64,000 nt of DNA from Magicicada septendecula (lineage: Eukaryota > Arthropoda > Insecta > Hemiptera > Cicadidae). Positions 47,144 through 59,474 of the stretch are shown in pieces. Location: NCBI GenBank assembly GCA_034769895.1, contig JAWRYS010001452.1:310001-374000 (forward strand), read 5' to 3'. How positions within the stretch are numbered: the stretch's first letter is position 1; each line of letters starts with the position of its first letter. The translations under genes and the position numbers were made by a program. The notes beneath the pieces are model-generated. The model was not told where the DNA came from and did not search any database. It saw only the letters and a program-made list of their open reading frames with translations.

Positions 47144-47709
47144 TCCAAAGAAGCTCGTTATATATTAAAATCCAGGTTAAAACAAAAACACAACAAATAA
47201 ACACGTAAAATACAATGAATGATCATATTATCAGGCAAGTTTGTTTATTTTACCTCTAAAGAATTGGAGAATCAGATATAAATTGTCTTGTAACTTTGTG
47301 ACTTTTAAAATTCTTGTAACTTTGTATTGTAGAATGTAATAACAAATCAGTTTGTTTACTTATTGGTTACCATTATCAGTTGCATTATTCATTGTCCTGA
47401 ATATACTAAAATTATAGAAATGTCAGATCACCTTAAATTGATGTAGATTAATATTAACCAGAACTTCTAAGATAATTCACTTTTTCTTGCCCCCCCCCCC
47501 CCCATATAAAACAGTACAGAAAAACCAAAAAGAATAAGTGTGATTACTGTTGCAAATTCTAACATGGTTTTCAAAAATGTTTAATTTTTGTAAATATACT
47601 AAAACAAAACAGGTTAGGTGACGTTGATAAATGTTACTGCTACATCTGTATTATTTCTTAGCGTAAAGTATGACTGAGAAGTGTGGAACAAAACTTCCTC
47701 CTCCTATAG

Positions 47710-48690
47710 CGCTACAGCCCAAGTCGGGCCCTGGCCTCCACCAATCTCCGCCTCCAATCTACTCTATCCATTGCAGCCCTCCTCCAGTTTCTTATCCCCA
47801 TGTCCCTCACGTCCTCTGCAACGCCATCTTCCCACCTCTTCCTCAGTCTGCCTCTAGGTCTCGTTTCCTCCCGTGTACCCAGCAGAGCCCTTTTGGGGTT
47901 CCTGCCATCCTCAATTCTCATAACATGTCCGGCCCAACGCAATCTTTGCATTCTTATAAATTTTGAGACTGTAATCTCTTTATATATTCGATACAGTTCA
48001 TTGGTGTATCTCAGTCTCCATGAGCCATTTTCTTGTATTGGGCCTATAATGCGTCTGAGGATTTTACTTTTAAAGGTGTCTACTATATCGGCTGTTTTTT
48101 CAGTCATATATTTTCATTTTTGTTTCCCTGTGCACATCCCCAGACCTAAATGATGGCAGCAATGCGAAGTATGCCTTGTTAGCCGTGGTGGTCCGTCTTT
48201 GGATCTCTGGCTTCTCTGTTCCAGTCTTTGCTAGGTTCACTCCGAGATACGTGAAATTGTCCACCACTTCAATTGTGTCCGCCTCTATCTCAATGTTGTT
48301 ATGAAAATGGTCCCTTCTTGTTTGGATAAGCATTTTTGTTTTATCTATATTTATGGCTAGCCCAACTTCCTTGGCTTTGTTTTTAAGCTCCAGAAATATT
48401 TCTTTAGCTGCTGCGATCCGTCTTGACATGATGTTAATGTCATCTGCATATACGGCTATCTGTACAGTTTTATTTGTTAACAGATTGGAGCTATTTATTG
48501 ATAAGCCTCTAATTACATATTCCAATGCAATATTAAATAGTGTTGGGGCTAACCCATCCCCTTGCTTTAGTCCTCGTGTGATATTTATGGGTTCAGTTAG
48601 TTGGCTATCCACTTGTACTTGGGCTTCAGTCTGCTGCATGGTCACTTGTGTTAATCTTACCAGCTTGCCTGGTATTGGAAGAAAACTTAC
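47710..48690 (-). pseudogene. RTE-like LINE, 5'-truncated RT and C-terminus
   Basis: Minus strand: KLVRLTQVTMQQTEAQVQV, GLKQGDGLAPTLFNIALEYV, catalytic YADDINIMSR and FTYLGVNL in the first frame (48690-48100). After a break near 48100-48110 comes RLRWAGHVMRIEDGRNPKR, RKRWEDGVAEDV and NWRRAAMDRVDW, ending at 47712. The RWAGHVxRMxxxRxPK C-terminus is characteristic of RTE-related LINEs. The abrupt start at about 48690 is a typical 5' truncation. Confidence 0.85.
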
Positions 48691-49307
48691 TCAACATGAT
48701 TTATGTTAGTGGAACATAAATTTTCTATTTTGAAATGAAAAAAGCTTTAGAGTAAATTCAGGAACATGAAAATCTAACTACTATCAGCAGTTCGCCTTTG
48801 CAACCGAACAAGGAATGTGGTGACATATGCCATTCCACTGCACGCATCACTGCAATGCTACACATTTAAAATACGTTAAACACAGTTTCGGCGTAACTTG
48901 ACTGTCTCTCACACAGTATTTCTTGTACCGAATAAGAAAACATGCTTTAACAAAATTTCAATAAATTACACTTACATATAATGTACGAACGTTCAATCTA
49001 ATACGCACACAAAATTACAACTAAATACAATGAACAATGTTTTTAGAACCAGTAATACCCCACCAACACAAGCACACACTATCATTCAGTAGCCCCCCCC
49101 CCACTCCTCAGGCACCTCATCAGCAAAACTGGTATGCGTACAGTAGCTGTATTATTATTTTAAATTATTTTTTTTAGACATTTATGAATGTTGTTTAGAT
49201 TCTTGGAATAGTTCGGATTCAAAATTTCATCAGGATTTATTTTGGAGTTAGTCTCATTTTTATGTCGATAAATTCATACAGGATCTTTGTTTCTTTCTTA
49301 GAATCAA

Positions 49308-49394
<87 letters not shown>

Positions 49395-50050
49395 ATATTG
49401 TAAATACACTATGTAGTGTGGGTCATCATATAAGAATCTGCTGTGTCTGGTCCAAGACATTGCTACTGTCTTCATTCACATTTATTCCAGGCTTTATTAT
49501 TTTATTTTTTTTTTTTTTTTAGACATTTATGAACGTTGTTTAGATTATTAGAATAGTTCGGATTCAAAATTTCATCAGGGTTTATTTTGGAGTTTGTCTC
49601 ATTTTTATGTTGATAAATTCATACAGGATCTTTGTTTCTTTCTTAGAATCATATTTTGTGTGTGTGTGTTTTCAGATATCCATTGTGTGTTCATCTCCAT
49701 CCAATGCCATCCATTTCCGTGTGTTCGGACATCCAATGCCATCCATTGTGTGTCTTCTCCTCCATCCATCCATCTTTTACTGTTTCCTGAAAAACTATTA
49801 TTAGTGGACCATTTTTCCTCAGGGCACATATCATATGATTTTTCTCCCCTTTATAACGTGCAGAAGTGTTGTACCATTCTTGATTCTTTTTACCACCCCT
49901 TAACTATTTTATCCATTCACTCTGTTCCTGCTATGCATCTCCAAATCCACATATCCAGTGCATGCTTCCTATATTGATCACATTTCTCTCATTGTTTATG
50001 TCTTGAACACACAAAGTTAAACACTATGCAAAACACTTCACCAGTCACTT
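48691..50050. other. Non-coding, microsatellite-bearing stretch
   Basis: Contains a C-run at 49088-49100, a (GT)n tract at 49310-49388 and a ~165-bp direct duplication. No gene was recognised. Confidence 0.6.
49165..49680. repeat. Direct duplication (49165-49325 and 49508-49675) ending in GT repeats
   Basis: Both copies contain GACATTTATGAA.GTTGTTT, GTTCGGATTCAAAATTTCATC and CATACAGGATCTTTGTTTC and both run into a GT tract followed by TTTTCAGATAT. The first tract is about 40 dinucleotides, the second about 6. Confidence 0.9.
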
Positions 50051-51080
50051 TTACAGGTCCAAGTTCATTCCACGCACACAAAATTTCTTTTTTTTTTGTA
50101 TTGAACACATTCTTTGCTATAGCTGTTCTACTTCTAATGTCTTGCTCATTGGCTCCCTCCTTCCCTCCTTAGTCATTATGTTCTCTAAGTATGTGTACTT
50201 GTCTTGGTACTTCTGTTCTCTAAAGCTCTTATTTATTCTTGTCACTTTTTTGTGTGTGTATTTTCATTTCACATTCTTCCATTCAATCTTCTGATTGTTA
50301 TAATATTCAATATATGGTTATTGTCTCATCCTCTAAATCAACCATATCATCAGTAAAACAATATACTTTCCTTTCTCCAATGTTAACTCCTTCCTCTACA
50401 TCTAAAATACTAATATGACCCTCTATGTTCATATTGAGCAAGGTTGACAATAAAGAACATCTTACATCTTATATTTTTCTCATTATCAAACTACTCAGCT
50501 TTTTTGTGTATCGGCCATCTAAGGACAACATGCCAATTTCAATTCTTTATTCTTTGTTCTTTTCTTTTTCTCCAATATTCTTTCCTCTTTTCACTGTCTC
50601 TTCTTCCTGTCTTCAGTCCACTTTGAACCTGCATTTTTCTCTCTCCTTCCCTGGACTCCTTCCATTTTTAACACTTTTGCCCAGAAAACTTCTCTTTCAA
50701 TTGCTTCTTCTGCGTTATATTATTTTTTTGTAAATCCTTTTGGACTTCTTTAATCCAACTTGATGTTGATTTCTTCCCCCTCAGATATTTGAAGATCTGC
50801 TTTGTTAACCTATTGTCATAAATTCTATATAAATGTCCAAAAAATAATACTCTTTTTTGTGATTGTTTCTGTTATATTTTCTATACTCAGACTTTGTTAT
50901 TTTCATAGTTGTCCTTCCTAGTTTTCAGCATATTGTTAACTTAATCCCACCAAACTCTGTTAAAAGCCTTTTGTAAATCTAAAAAATATGAAGTGATTGC
51001 CTTTCCCTTCTCTTGCCAGTAATTAATCCAGTAGCAACTGTAGGATTTTGAATGCTATACCTCTTCTAGATAGTATTACT
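50050..51080 (-). pseudogene. Decayed LINE reverse transcriptase
   Basis: Minus strand shows SYFLDLQKAF.RVWWD-like sequence near 50970-51000 (RT motif with the first catalytic Asp) and GERKVYCFTDDMVDLEDE near 50330-50400 (FADD-box variant FTDD), then YLENIMTKEGREE. Multiple stops and frame changes lie between. The order is that of a LINE RT. The clade is unclear. Confidence 0.6.
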
Positions 51081-51424
51081 GTAGATTCATAAATTCTGAA
51101 TTTTTATTAGAAATATTTTGTTTGTGTCATAATTTTCTTGGTGTAGTAGGTTCATTTACTACACCATAATGGACTAACAAAAGAACTGAAACTGTTCACA
51201 ATAAAAGTACAATATGGTTCATATTTTGTAAAAAAGTATGACACTAATTTTAATGTTGGTCTTAATTTAAAAAATTATATGAAGCGAAATTATTAATAAA
51301 AAAAAAACAATCATAATATTCACATAAATATTGTTAAGGCCTCTCAGATTGTAGAATACAAAACAGGTTTCTACTTCAGTCCAAAAACTGGTGACATGTT
51401 TAACAAAATTAAATTATCTACTTG

Positions 51425-51593
<169 letters not shown>

Positions 51594-51599
51594 AATGGA

Positions 51600-54192
51600 T
51601 TGTCCAATTTCATATGGAATGTAGCAGATAATAAAACATATGGTAGCATATAAAGTCCCTATATGAATAAGTAGAAATTGCAGGTTTTAAAATTGTAAAT
51701 TAGTTGATAAGGAACATAGTGAGAAATGTTAGTTTTTAGTATTTTTAGACTTGTAAAGAAACTTTAAGTGCAGTGAAATGGTGTGTAAATATACTTAGCT
51801 ACATGTGTAGTGTGCCTATAAAGTTTTTATAGCCCATAAAATTGATTGTAAAATATTTTAGGTTTTTTTTTTAAGAAGAATTGTTTTGTACAATACATTG
51901 TTATACATGAAAATCTGTTATTGGTAAGATCATAAGAAGGGGTTACCGAAGAAACAAATCAGATTGCTACAAATTCAGTTTCAAAATAAGCATTGTGAAA
52001 GTACAAGCAGCCTCTCTTCAGAATGGATATTGAGTAAACGCTGTGCTGGTACATGATGTTTGGTCTGCCAGTTGCGATGAATGCAAGTTACAAAATTCCT
52101 GTAGATTTACTCGATAATTATTATAATTGTGTGCCTCTCTACAAAAGTTCAAGATATTCTGTTTAGGGTATAAGCCTAACACACCAGTTAAGCTGTAACA
52201 GTATCAGTTCTCTATGTGAAATTGTATGTAACCATCCCCGCAAGAAATATCTACACGCCTAGAAGCGACCTTGAAGATGGACAGAGTAAATTGACCCACA
52301 TATTCATCCAGATAATATCAACCTGTCTTCTGAAGGATCTGCAGTTGATGTTATAAGGAAGTGAATGTATATTATTTCATGTACACTTATAAATACTTAT
52401 TTAAAATAAAGACTACTACAAGTTACATCAGTAAAGACTTTATAGTTTAAATAATAAAAAGAACTTTTTAAATATTAATTTAATTCGTTGTACAGAAATT
52501 AAATATTAGTTTGTGTTACAAAGGTCAACAGAGACAAATTAATTATTTTTTGTGAACACACACACACACACAAACACTTTTGATAGAAATGAGGTTATGT
52601 TGTGATTCTGTAATCAAAAGTCTCCAGTAATCCACTATCATTACAGTGGCTGTGGATGTAATAGATAAATATGATTCAGGAAAAACAAAATAAAAGAATA
52701 GAGATGCTATTTTTTTTTAGGTGGCAGACTATGCAATGTAAGAGACTAATGTGGAAAACACAGCCACCATGAAGCAAATTATTGGAGGACTAGGTAGTTA
52801 TTGTTGATGAAGCAACATTTAGCATGATCATTATGAAGTATATGGATTTATAGTTGACTTTAAGGATTAATGTCCAGACTGTAAATGAGAGAAGACACTA
52901 ATCTTCATACGGTAGCTGATATGGCAGGAACCTCTACTCATTTGATTTAGCATGTGATAAAGGACAATTTGTGTGGCAGTTGTGGGAATGCAAAAATAAT
53001 GTGACAACAAAGTACCAGGTTTTGTGAAAACAGACTGCTTGATTGAAAAGTTCAACAATGGTCATTCTGTGGAGGCCTGTAATTGTTTCTAAGTAGAAGG
53101 AAAAGCTATGTTGGAAGTATAAGGGGCTAGAAGAGACTGGCATTAGTAAGAAAATAATTGTAAGAAAAACAAAGAGTGGTGTCAAGTTACAGAAGACATA
53201 AAAAGAGGATGTTATACAAGATGTTGTACATGAACTGGGAAGGTGCACTGAAATTGAAGGAGAGGGTGTTTGCAAGCGCTTAATTGATCATCTAACTCTT
53301 GCCTGCTTGATAGAATTGTCAAAAGAATGTCAAGGAAATTTGTTCAAATTTACCTGCTCTTATTGTGGTGTGAAATTTATCAGAAGATTCACAGTTGGCT
53401 AATGGGAGCTTTGTGTGCACGCATGTGTGTGTGTGTCCAACTTTACACTGCAGAGAAAATGTTTTTTTATTTGTGAAGTATAGTTGCTTGTGTAAATTTT
53501 AAAAATGTGAATTTTTTTATTTTTAAATAATACTTTTAACTTATTCCCAAAAAACCAAGCCTAAAAATTAATCCCACAACCCAGTCTATTTTTGATATAG
53601 AAATATAACAAAATAAAACCAGGTTGTAAACTCATTAATTAGGTAATTTATTGCATAACATAACTACTTAAATGATTTTTCTCTCAAATCAGTATGTTTT
53701 TCAAAAATTATTCAGGAGAAATGCATTTTTGCTTTCACCAGCCCTACAAAACAACCTCTGCCACCCAGGTAAGTATCAGTAGTTTCTTAAAATTCAACTA
53801 TTAGAGGGGCTCTGAATATGTTTGGTGGGTTAAACAATCTATCCAAATATTATTTTGTAAATATTAATGTAGTTTGTTCAATTTGTTTGTACATTTGAGT
53901 ACATTAACAACTTTACAATAACAGTTAATTTATTTGTTTTCATTTTTGTTCCAGGAAGGAAGTGTACAACGTTGTACTGCCAGCATTGTTAATCACTGGA
54001 CCTCGTGGCAAATTCCATTTTTTTACTTTTATTTTTAAATTAAAACTTCTTAATATCTTTATTAATATATATAAACTTTCACGTATGAACTTACTATTCG
54101 TTCACTTCCCCAAATGTTTCGAGGTGATGTTCCTCTTCCTCAATCTTCTTAATATCTTATAGCCAAAGCCAAGTTTTAAGTATTGTTACAGA
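51600..54192. other. Upstream region of the zinc-finger gene
   Basis: No coding sequence was recognised. A consensus donor CCCAG|GTAAGTATC at 53768/53769 and an acceptor TTTGTTCCAG ending at 53955 could bound a 187-bp 5' intron, and TTGTTACAG stands just before the ATG at 54193. These are compatible with one or two non-coding 5' exons, but no promoter was identified. Confidence 0.35.
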
Positions 54193-56037
54193 ATGAGTGG
54201 GCAGCCAATAGATGACATAAAAGCATACCCTTTTTTAATTAGTATTTGTAAAAAATTAAAATATAACAAACACTTTATCACAGTTACAGATACTACTTTT
54301 ACTTGCACTGTATGTAAAAGAGACTTGACAATAAGTACAGATTTGACTGAACAGCAGAGTTCTTTATTTATCAACCATGTTAGAGAAGATGGCCACAAAA
54401 ATAATGTGATGAATTATGTTTTCAGTAAAGTATGCCCGAGTATATGGGAAATCAGCAATCCGTATAAAATAATTAACCAAAATTCTGTGTTTTGTATAAC
54501 GTGTGAACATCCAGTATGTGGTATTACTGACATTGAAAAGACTATAAAAACTCTGAAAGACCATACTCTTGGAATAAAACACCAAGAGAAATTATTAAAT
54601 ACACAGCTGAAAACCATTGAAACATCAAATGTTGATCAACCAGTGCCTTCAAGTAGCACCTCTTTGCCACTCACTAGCGTTTTGTGTTCAGTGTGTGAGA
54701 GCCCAATTGAAGTGTATAATCAAGATTTATCATTATCTCATGATGTACACAGACAGAGTGATAAACATATGATTGCATGCCAAAAGAAACTGAAGGACAT
54801 TTTTGTTAAATATGAAAAGGGAAATAGGGAAAATCTTCTTACAGAATTGTTTCACATCTATCCTGATTTTTTTGATCAATTGGTAAACTGTGAGTTATTC
54901 AAAAACAATAAATGTTATTTTCTGTGCAGTGTCTGTAAGACACAGATTCCTTCTGTTAATGTTTTATCAATCAATAATGAGATTTATAAACATTTAAAAA
55001 GTTCATACAATTGTAAAAATGAATATTTAACTAAGATATTTGAGGAATACTTAGCTAAACAAAATGATTTTATCCCTCATGCTAGTGCATTTGAGGAAAA
55101 ACACACAGGTAAGGTTAATTCTGACAGAATATCAGAACTGTTTAAGTGTTTGCCACCACATTTGAAAAATAATGCCAGTGTTTTTTCTATAGTCAGTGAT
55201 TCGCTGTACTGTGCCGTGTGTTTGTGTTTTATAAATATGTATACAGACAAGTCCCAGACATTAAAAAGTTTAAAAGTGCACTTAGAAACTGTTCATTGTG
55301 AAAACTTGCTGAAAAAAGTCTTTGAGCTGATGCCAGATACATTTAAATCTAGCAAACAGTTCATATTTTACAAAGGAGATTGTATTATGTGTAGCCTATG
55401 TAATATAGCTGGCATTACATATAAACCTTTAAAAATTCAACAAACAGCCACCAATGTTATGGAACATTTGAATGGTAAACTGCATCAGAAGAATGTGAGG
55501 TTAACATCAGCTACTACTCAGGCAGGCATATCACCTTCAGTAGCTACAAACCCTTCACCAAAAACAGTACATAATGTTACAGAAAAATTAATTGAAGGCT
55601 TTTTACAAAAAAATCCAAAGACAACAACACTACTAAAAAAGAACTGCAGGTTTCTTCAAGTACAAAACAAAGATTTTGTTTGTACATTATGTGAGAAAAA
55701 AATTGCTGATGTGGAGCCTAATATTAAAGTTGCATGCAATAGTATTCTACAACATTTTAATTCCAAAAATCATGAATTGTTAATGAACAATATGAATCAG
55801 AATCCAAATGTTTCTCTTTGGAAACTTGTGTATGATTTCTATGCACCTGAATGGATCAAAAATAATGAAGAATGTATACAAAAAGTAGGGGACAAGTTTC
55901 GTTGTACTGTTTGTTCATTTGATGTAAATGATGAAAAAGTTGAAAATATAATAGAACAACTTCTGAAGCATGTTACAAGTGAACCGCATAATTTAATGAA
56001 GCTTTTTGTAAACTTGTCAACTAATGAAAAATCATAA
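54193..56037 (+). CDS. Intact protein with eight repeated C2H2-type zinc-finger modules
   Basis: A single 614-codon frame without interruption, ATG in a good context (AGAATGA). Eight C-x2-C-x17-24-H-x4-6-H/C units are visible: C38/C41/H62/H68, C101/C104/H124/H130, C165/C168/H186/H192, C245/C248/H267/C274, C340/C343/H363/H368, C400/C403/H425/H431, C497/C500/H521/H527 and C571/C574/H593/H599. Each is preceded by a similar helical segment (for example LLTELFHIYPDFFDQL, LLKKVFELMPDTF), so the repeating module is about 70-80 residues. The long loop between the Cys and His pairs differs from classic TFIIIA fingers and is closer to U1/BED-like types; DNA, RNA or protein binding are all possible. No transposase motif, signal peptide or membrane segment. 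No known family recognised. Confidence 0.82.
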   Translation: MSGQPIDDIKAYPFLISICKKLKYNKHFITVTDTTFTCTVCKRDLTISTDLTEQQSSLFINHVREDGHKNNVMNYVFSKVCPSIWEISNPYKIINQNSVFCITCEHPVCGITDIEKTIKTLKDHTLGIKHQEKLLNTQLKTIETSNVDQPVPSSSTSLPLTSVLCSVCESPIEVYNQDLSLSHDVHRQSDKHMIACQKKLKDIFVKYEKGNRENLLTELFHIYPDFFDQLVNCELFKNNKCYFLCSVCKTQIPSVNVLSINNEIYKHLKSSYNCKNEYLTKIFEEYLAKQNDFIPHASAFEEKHTGKVNSDRISELFKCLPPHLKNNASVFSIVSDSLYCAVCLCFINMYTDKSQTLKSLKVHLETVHCENLLKKVFELMPDTFKSSKQFIFYKGDCIMCSLCNIAGITYKPLKIQQTATNVMEHLNGKLHQKNVRLTSATTQAGISPSVATNPSPKTVHNVTEKLIEGFLQKNPKTTTLLKKNCRFLQVQNKDFVCTLCEKKIADVEPNIKVACNSILQHFNSKNHELLMNNMNQNPNVSLWKLVYDFYAPEWIKNNEECIQKVGDKFRCTVCSFDVNDEKVENIIEQLLKHVTSEPHNLMKLFVNLSTNEKS

Positions 56038-56520
56038 TCATGTAGCAGATCATATTGCAATGTGAAAACATTGAATTGTAATGCAATTCATCAAATTGAG
56101 TACTGGTAGTTCTATGAACATTGTGTGGATAACATGCTTGATGGAAAGAATATTAAACCAAGTCTTAAAAACACTATAAAAAATTGTAAACAGCACTAGT
56201 CCAGTATGTTTTTAGTGTAAATGTGGCATTATCAGGTATAATATCTAGTTTAGATAGATAGGAGTAATTTTGATACATTTACAAAATATATTTACAGTTT
56301 GGTCAAATTTCGTTTGTTTTGTAACTGTGTTGTCAATATTAATATAACTATAAAATTAATAGAGTGTATTTCAACCAATTAATTGGTACAGAATCAAAAC
56401 AGGTTATTGTATACTAACATAAATAAATTGTTGAACAGACAGGTGGGGATAACTGTTGTCAGCCTGCTACACATTTGCTATACACAGTAAAACTAATCAA
56501 AGTTGAAGAAAATAGTAAAC
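56038..56520 (+). other. 3' flank of the zinc-finger gene
   Basis: AT-rich, without a gene. AATAAA-containing strings occur near 56423. No clear GT-rich downstream element. Confidence 0.35.
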
Positions 56521-56946
56521 ATTTTAATTACCAAAAATTCAAGTTAGGAAAGTAGAGACAAAAATTTGAATAAGCGAAGAAAAATCAGAAACTGAAATTT
56601 AGTAAAATAATGCATTATTTTATTTTAAATGTTTCTAAAGTTGATATTTTATTTTTAGAATTACTTGACGTTTCAGTTTTACTGGGGTTTTATTAAAAAA
56701 CATATTTCACAAACATCATCTTTTATTACACCATTTTTAGCATAACAATAATGATAGTGTTGCCATTATCAAAATATGTATTATTTTGACTATTACAATA
56801 TATAATTACATGCAACACATTTGTTTGACTATTATAACATGTTATAAATATGTAATACTTAACTAGAACTAAAAAAATACATTTTGTCATTACTAAGCTA
56901 GTTTAATTATATATTAAATCAATTAATATCACTATAATATATAACA
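56521..56946 (-). repeat. Copia element 3' LTR (far end not resolved)
   Basis: Minus strand: the polypurine tract CTTAAGGGAGAG (56947-56958) is followed at once by TGTTATATATTATAG, the usual start of a Copia LTR. The far end of the LTR could not be fixed and no 5' LTR was found, so the lower boundary given here is a guess. Confidence 0.55.
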
Positions 56947-57735
56947 CTCTCCCTTAAGGATAAAATGTTTCTTAAAATAATTATGAAGCTTAGACCTAAA
57001 AGTTTTTTTTTTGTAAACCTATTAAATCAAGTTAAATACAGAACAATTGATAAACTTAACTGGATGTCTTTTACCTTTAAGTAATGACCATTTTCTTTTA
57101 ATAATATACTTTAACATTTTTGAAATTTTGGGCCTAGCAATGGTTTAGTGAATATATCAGCCAATTCGTTCTATGAACAACAGTGCTTTAATATCAAATA
57201 AGCCTTCATGAAATTGTTCACTAACATAGTAATACCTTACATCAATATTCATTATATTTGGTCTCCAGTCGCAGTGAAATTGAAAATGAAATTGAACAAT
57301 TTCATTGAAGGAATTTCATTCTTCTACATCAATATGTTTGCTTTTACGGTTTATTTGATTGACATTATGAGTTTTATTTCACTTTGGTTGTCAATATTTA
57401 GAATGTTTTTTACTGATTTATTTCTTAACTCGTAAATAAGTGTTTTTACTTACTTGATTTCTCTACAACATTCAGTAGCTGAAATATATTCTGCTTCCGT
57501 AGTTGATAAAGACTACAGTTGGCTGCTTCCTGGAGCTCCATGGCACTGGCCCTCCTCCAAATATCATAACATAGGCACTTGTGCTTTTTCTATCTTTCTG
57601 ATCTTTGCCATAGTCTGGGTTGAAGTAAACTTCAAGTTTAATGTCATTAGATATTGATGAAGGAAAAAATATGTGTGTCTTGAGTTTCGTTCAAGTATCT
57701 CACAGATAGCTTAACATTTGGCTTCTCTTTAATTT
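56947..57735 (-). pseudogene. Copia RNase H and C-terminus
   Basis: Minus strand from about 57720: RYLNETQDTHIFFPSSI, PDYGKDQKDRKSTSAYVM, FGGGPVPWSSRKQPTV, then decayed sequence corresponding to EAEYI, and near 57270-57020 SKHIDV..YYV.EQ and KMLKYIIKRKWSLLKG. This is the RNase H domain and tail of Copia pol, which removes the RNA template. Several stops. It is separated from the RT part by the Gypsy insertion. Confidence 0.8.
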
Positions 57736-57764
57736 TTGGGTTCCCATGTATCTACTTTAATAGT

Positions 57765-59163
57765 TTATGGCACTGCAAATCCATTAACAATCAAGTTTCC
57801 ACTGGTATTATGTAGCGTGGGAACTGTGTGCCGTTGTGGGGCTTTACTTCTCCAATTGGTGCTATCACTCTCTTCTCTCTGTATCTTTTTCTCCCAACAG
57901 TCTACCTGTAGAAGACCATGTTTTCCACAGTTGTAACATTTCGGTCTTCTGTCTTTTTCAAATTGTTGCGACTCTCTTGAACTTTTGAATTGTTTGTCCG
58001 ACAACATTGTTTTTCTGCACCCATCATAACGGCAATGTGGTACAGGGATCTTCTGACTGCAATGTGATGGCACAAACCCATTAATGTAGCGGGACGCTGA
58101 CTTGGCAGCTTCAAACTCTAGGGCGTGAACAAGAGCTTCTGAGCTATTTTGGGTGCCTTGCCATTCGTAACACTTGCTGAAGTTCACGATCTCCAATGCC
58201 ATCAATAAATGTCTGCACCTCAAACCCTATTCGAAAATCTTCTGGTGCTTCAGGATAGGCCAATCTAATCAATCTGTCGATACTTGCTTCAAACTCTTGA
58301 AGACTCTCCCCGGAACGTTGTCGTCTTGTTCTCAACTGAGCGTAGTACACATCTCGCAAATGTTAATCACCATACCGTAATTCTAGAGCTTTTATCAACT
58401 CGGCATAGATGTTCTGGCTGTCAGGTGGCACTTTCTGTAGTAATTCTGCCGCGGGCCCTTTTAATGCAAGAATGAGTGAGACTGCCTTGTCTTTCTCTGT
58501 CCAATTATTTGTGCATGCAGCAGCTTCAAATTGCCAGAGGTACGTTGCCCAGTGACTGCTTCTGTCAAAGGTTGGGGCCTTGACATGAACTGTCCCAACT
58601 ACAGGCAAGGTAACTTTCTCTATTGTCTTTTCTGTCTTTATCATTGGTACAGTCTGTTCAGAAATTTGTTTTGGTTGTATCTTCATGAACTGCTCAACTC
58701 GCTTTTAATCTGTTCTCTTATGTTTGCCATTGAGTTTTCTACTGCAGATATTTTATTTGACACGGATTCTTCTATGACAGATATTTTTGTAGACATCGAT
58801 TCTTCAACACTTGAGACAGATTTTTTTCGTAAATAAGTGTTGGAGTTTGACATGAACTGTGCCTATTGCAGGCAAAGTGACTTTCCCTATTAACTTATTT
58901 TCTGCATCTTCTTCTGTCTTTATTATTGGTACACTCTGTTCACAAAGTTGTTTTGGTTGTATCTTCAGGCGCTGCACAACTTCACTTTTAATTTGTTCTC
59001 TGTTTGCCATTGAGTTTTCTACTGCAGATATTTTATTTGACACGGATTCTTCTATGACAGACATTTTTGTAGACATTGATTCTTCTATGACAGATATTTT
59101 TGTAGACATCGATTCTTCAACTTTCGAGACAGATTTTTCTACTTCAGCTATTTTTAATGTCAT
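57765..59163 (-). pseudogene. gag of the inserted Gypsy element
   Basis: The N-terminal part (59163-58804) is a coiled coil made of repeated KxSxxEESMSTK-type heptads. A second piece (58686-58363) has FDRSSHWATYLWQFEAAA, LKGPAAELLQKV and ELIKALELRYGD. The next (58359-58144) has QRSGESLQEFEASIDRLIRL and FIDGIGDRELQQVLRMA, and the last (58223-57765) has CYNCGKHGLLQVDC. The first three are standard insect Gypsy capsid segments. In the knuckle the zinc-binding His position is Leu. The pieces sit in different frames with a duplicated region (the VTLPxxGTVHVK phrase occurs at both 58590 and 58850). Confidence 0.82.
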
Positions 59164-59454
59164 TGATTCTTGTACCTCCGATATTTTAGTAACTTGCTTA
59201 TTAAGCTAACCTTGTAGGAGACCCAATTCTGCGGTACTGTGTTCTTGCATCTGTTTCTGCTCCTGTACTAATGCTTTGATGTCTTCTGTTTCCTGCTTAC
59301 ATTTCTCATCCTGTCGTTTTTCTGCTTCTTCCTGTGTCTGCCGCAGCAGTGTTGGTAAAGCTTGCATCATCTGACTGGCATCCATGTTTACCGATTAATT
59401 ACGAATTACACTCGTCTTGTATAAAGTGTCCACTGTTTCCACTGTTAACCGTTC

Positions 59455-59474
59455 TATCCCACTTCTGACACCAC
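59455..59474 (-). promoter_or_regulatory. Primer-binding site of the inserted Gypsy element
   Basis: Minus strand GTGGTGTCAGAAGTGGGATA directly follows the LTR end TAACA. Its position next to the LTR and the TGG-TGTC start fit a primer-binding site. The tRNA was not determined. Confidence 0.6.

Larger units (their letters stand above)
46191..47700. other. Non-coding stretch with two Penelope-type ribozyme motifs
   Basis: Holds the motifs at 46852 and 47100, a C-run at 47490-47503, and no recognisable gene. Confidence 0.5.

Noticed and set aside
49262..49522. ORFs encoding Cys-Val or Thr-His repeats (also at 51391-51653 and 21376-21636)
   Set aside because: They are translations of CA/GT microsatellites.
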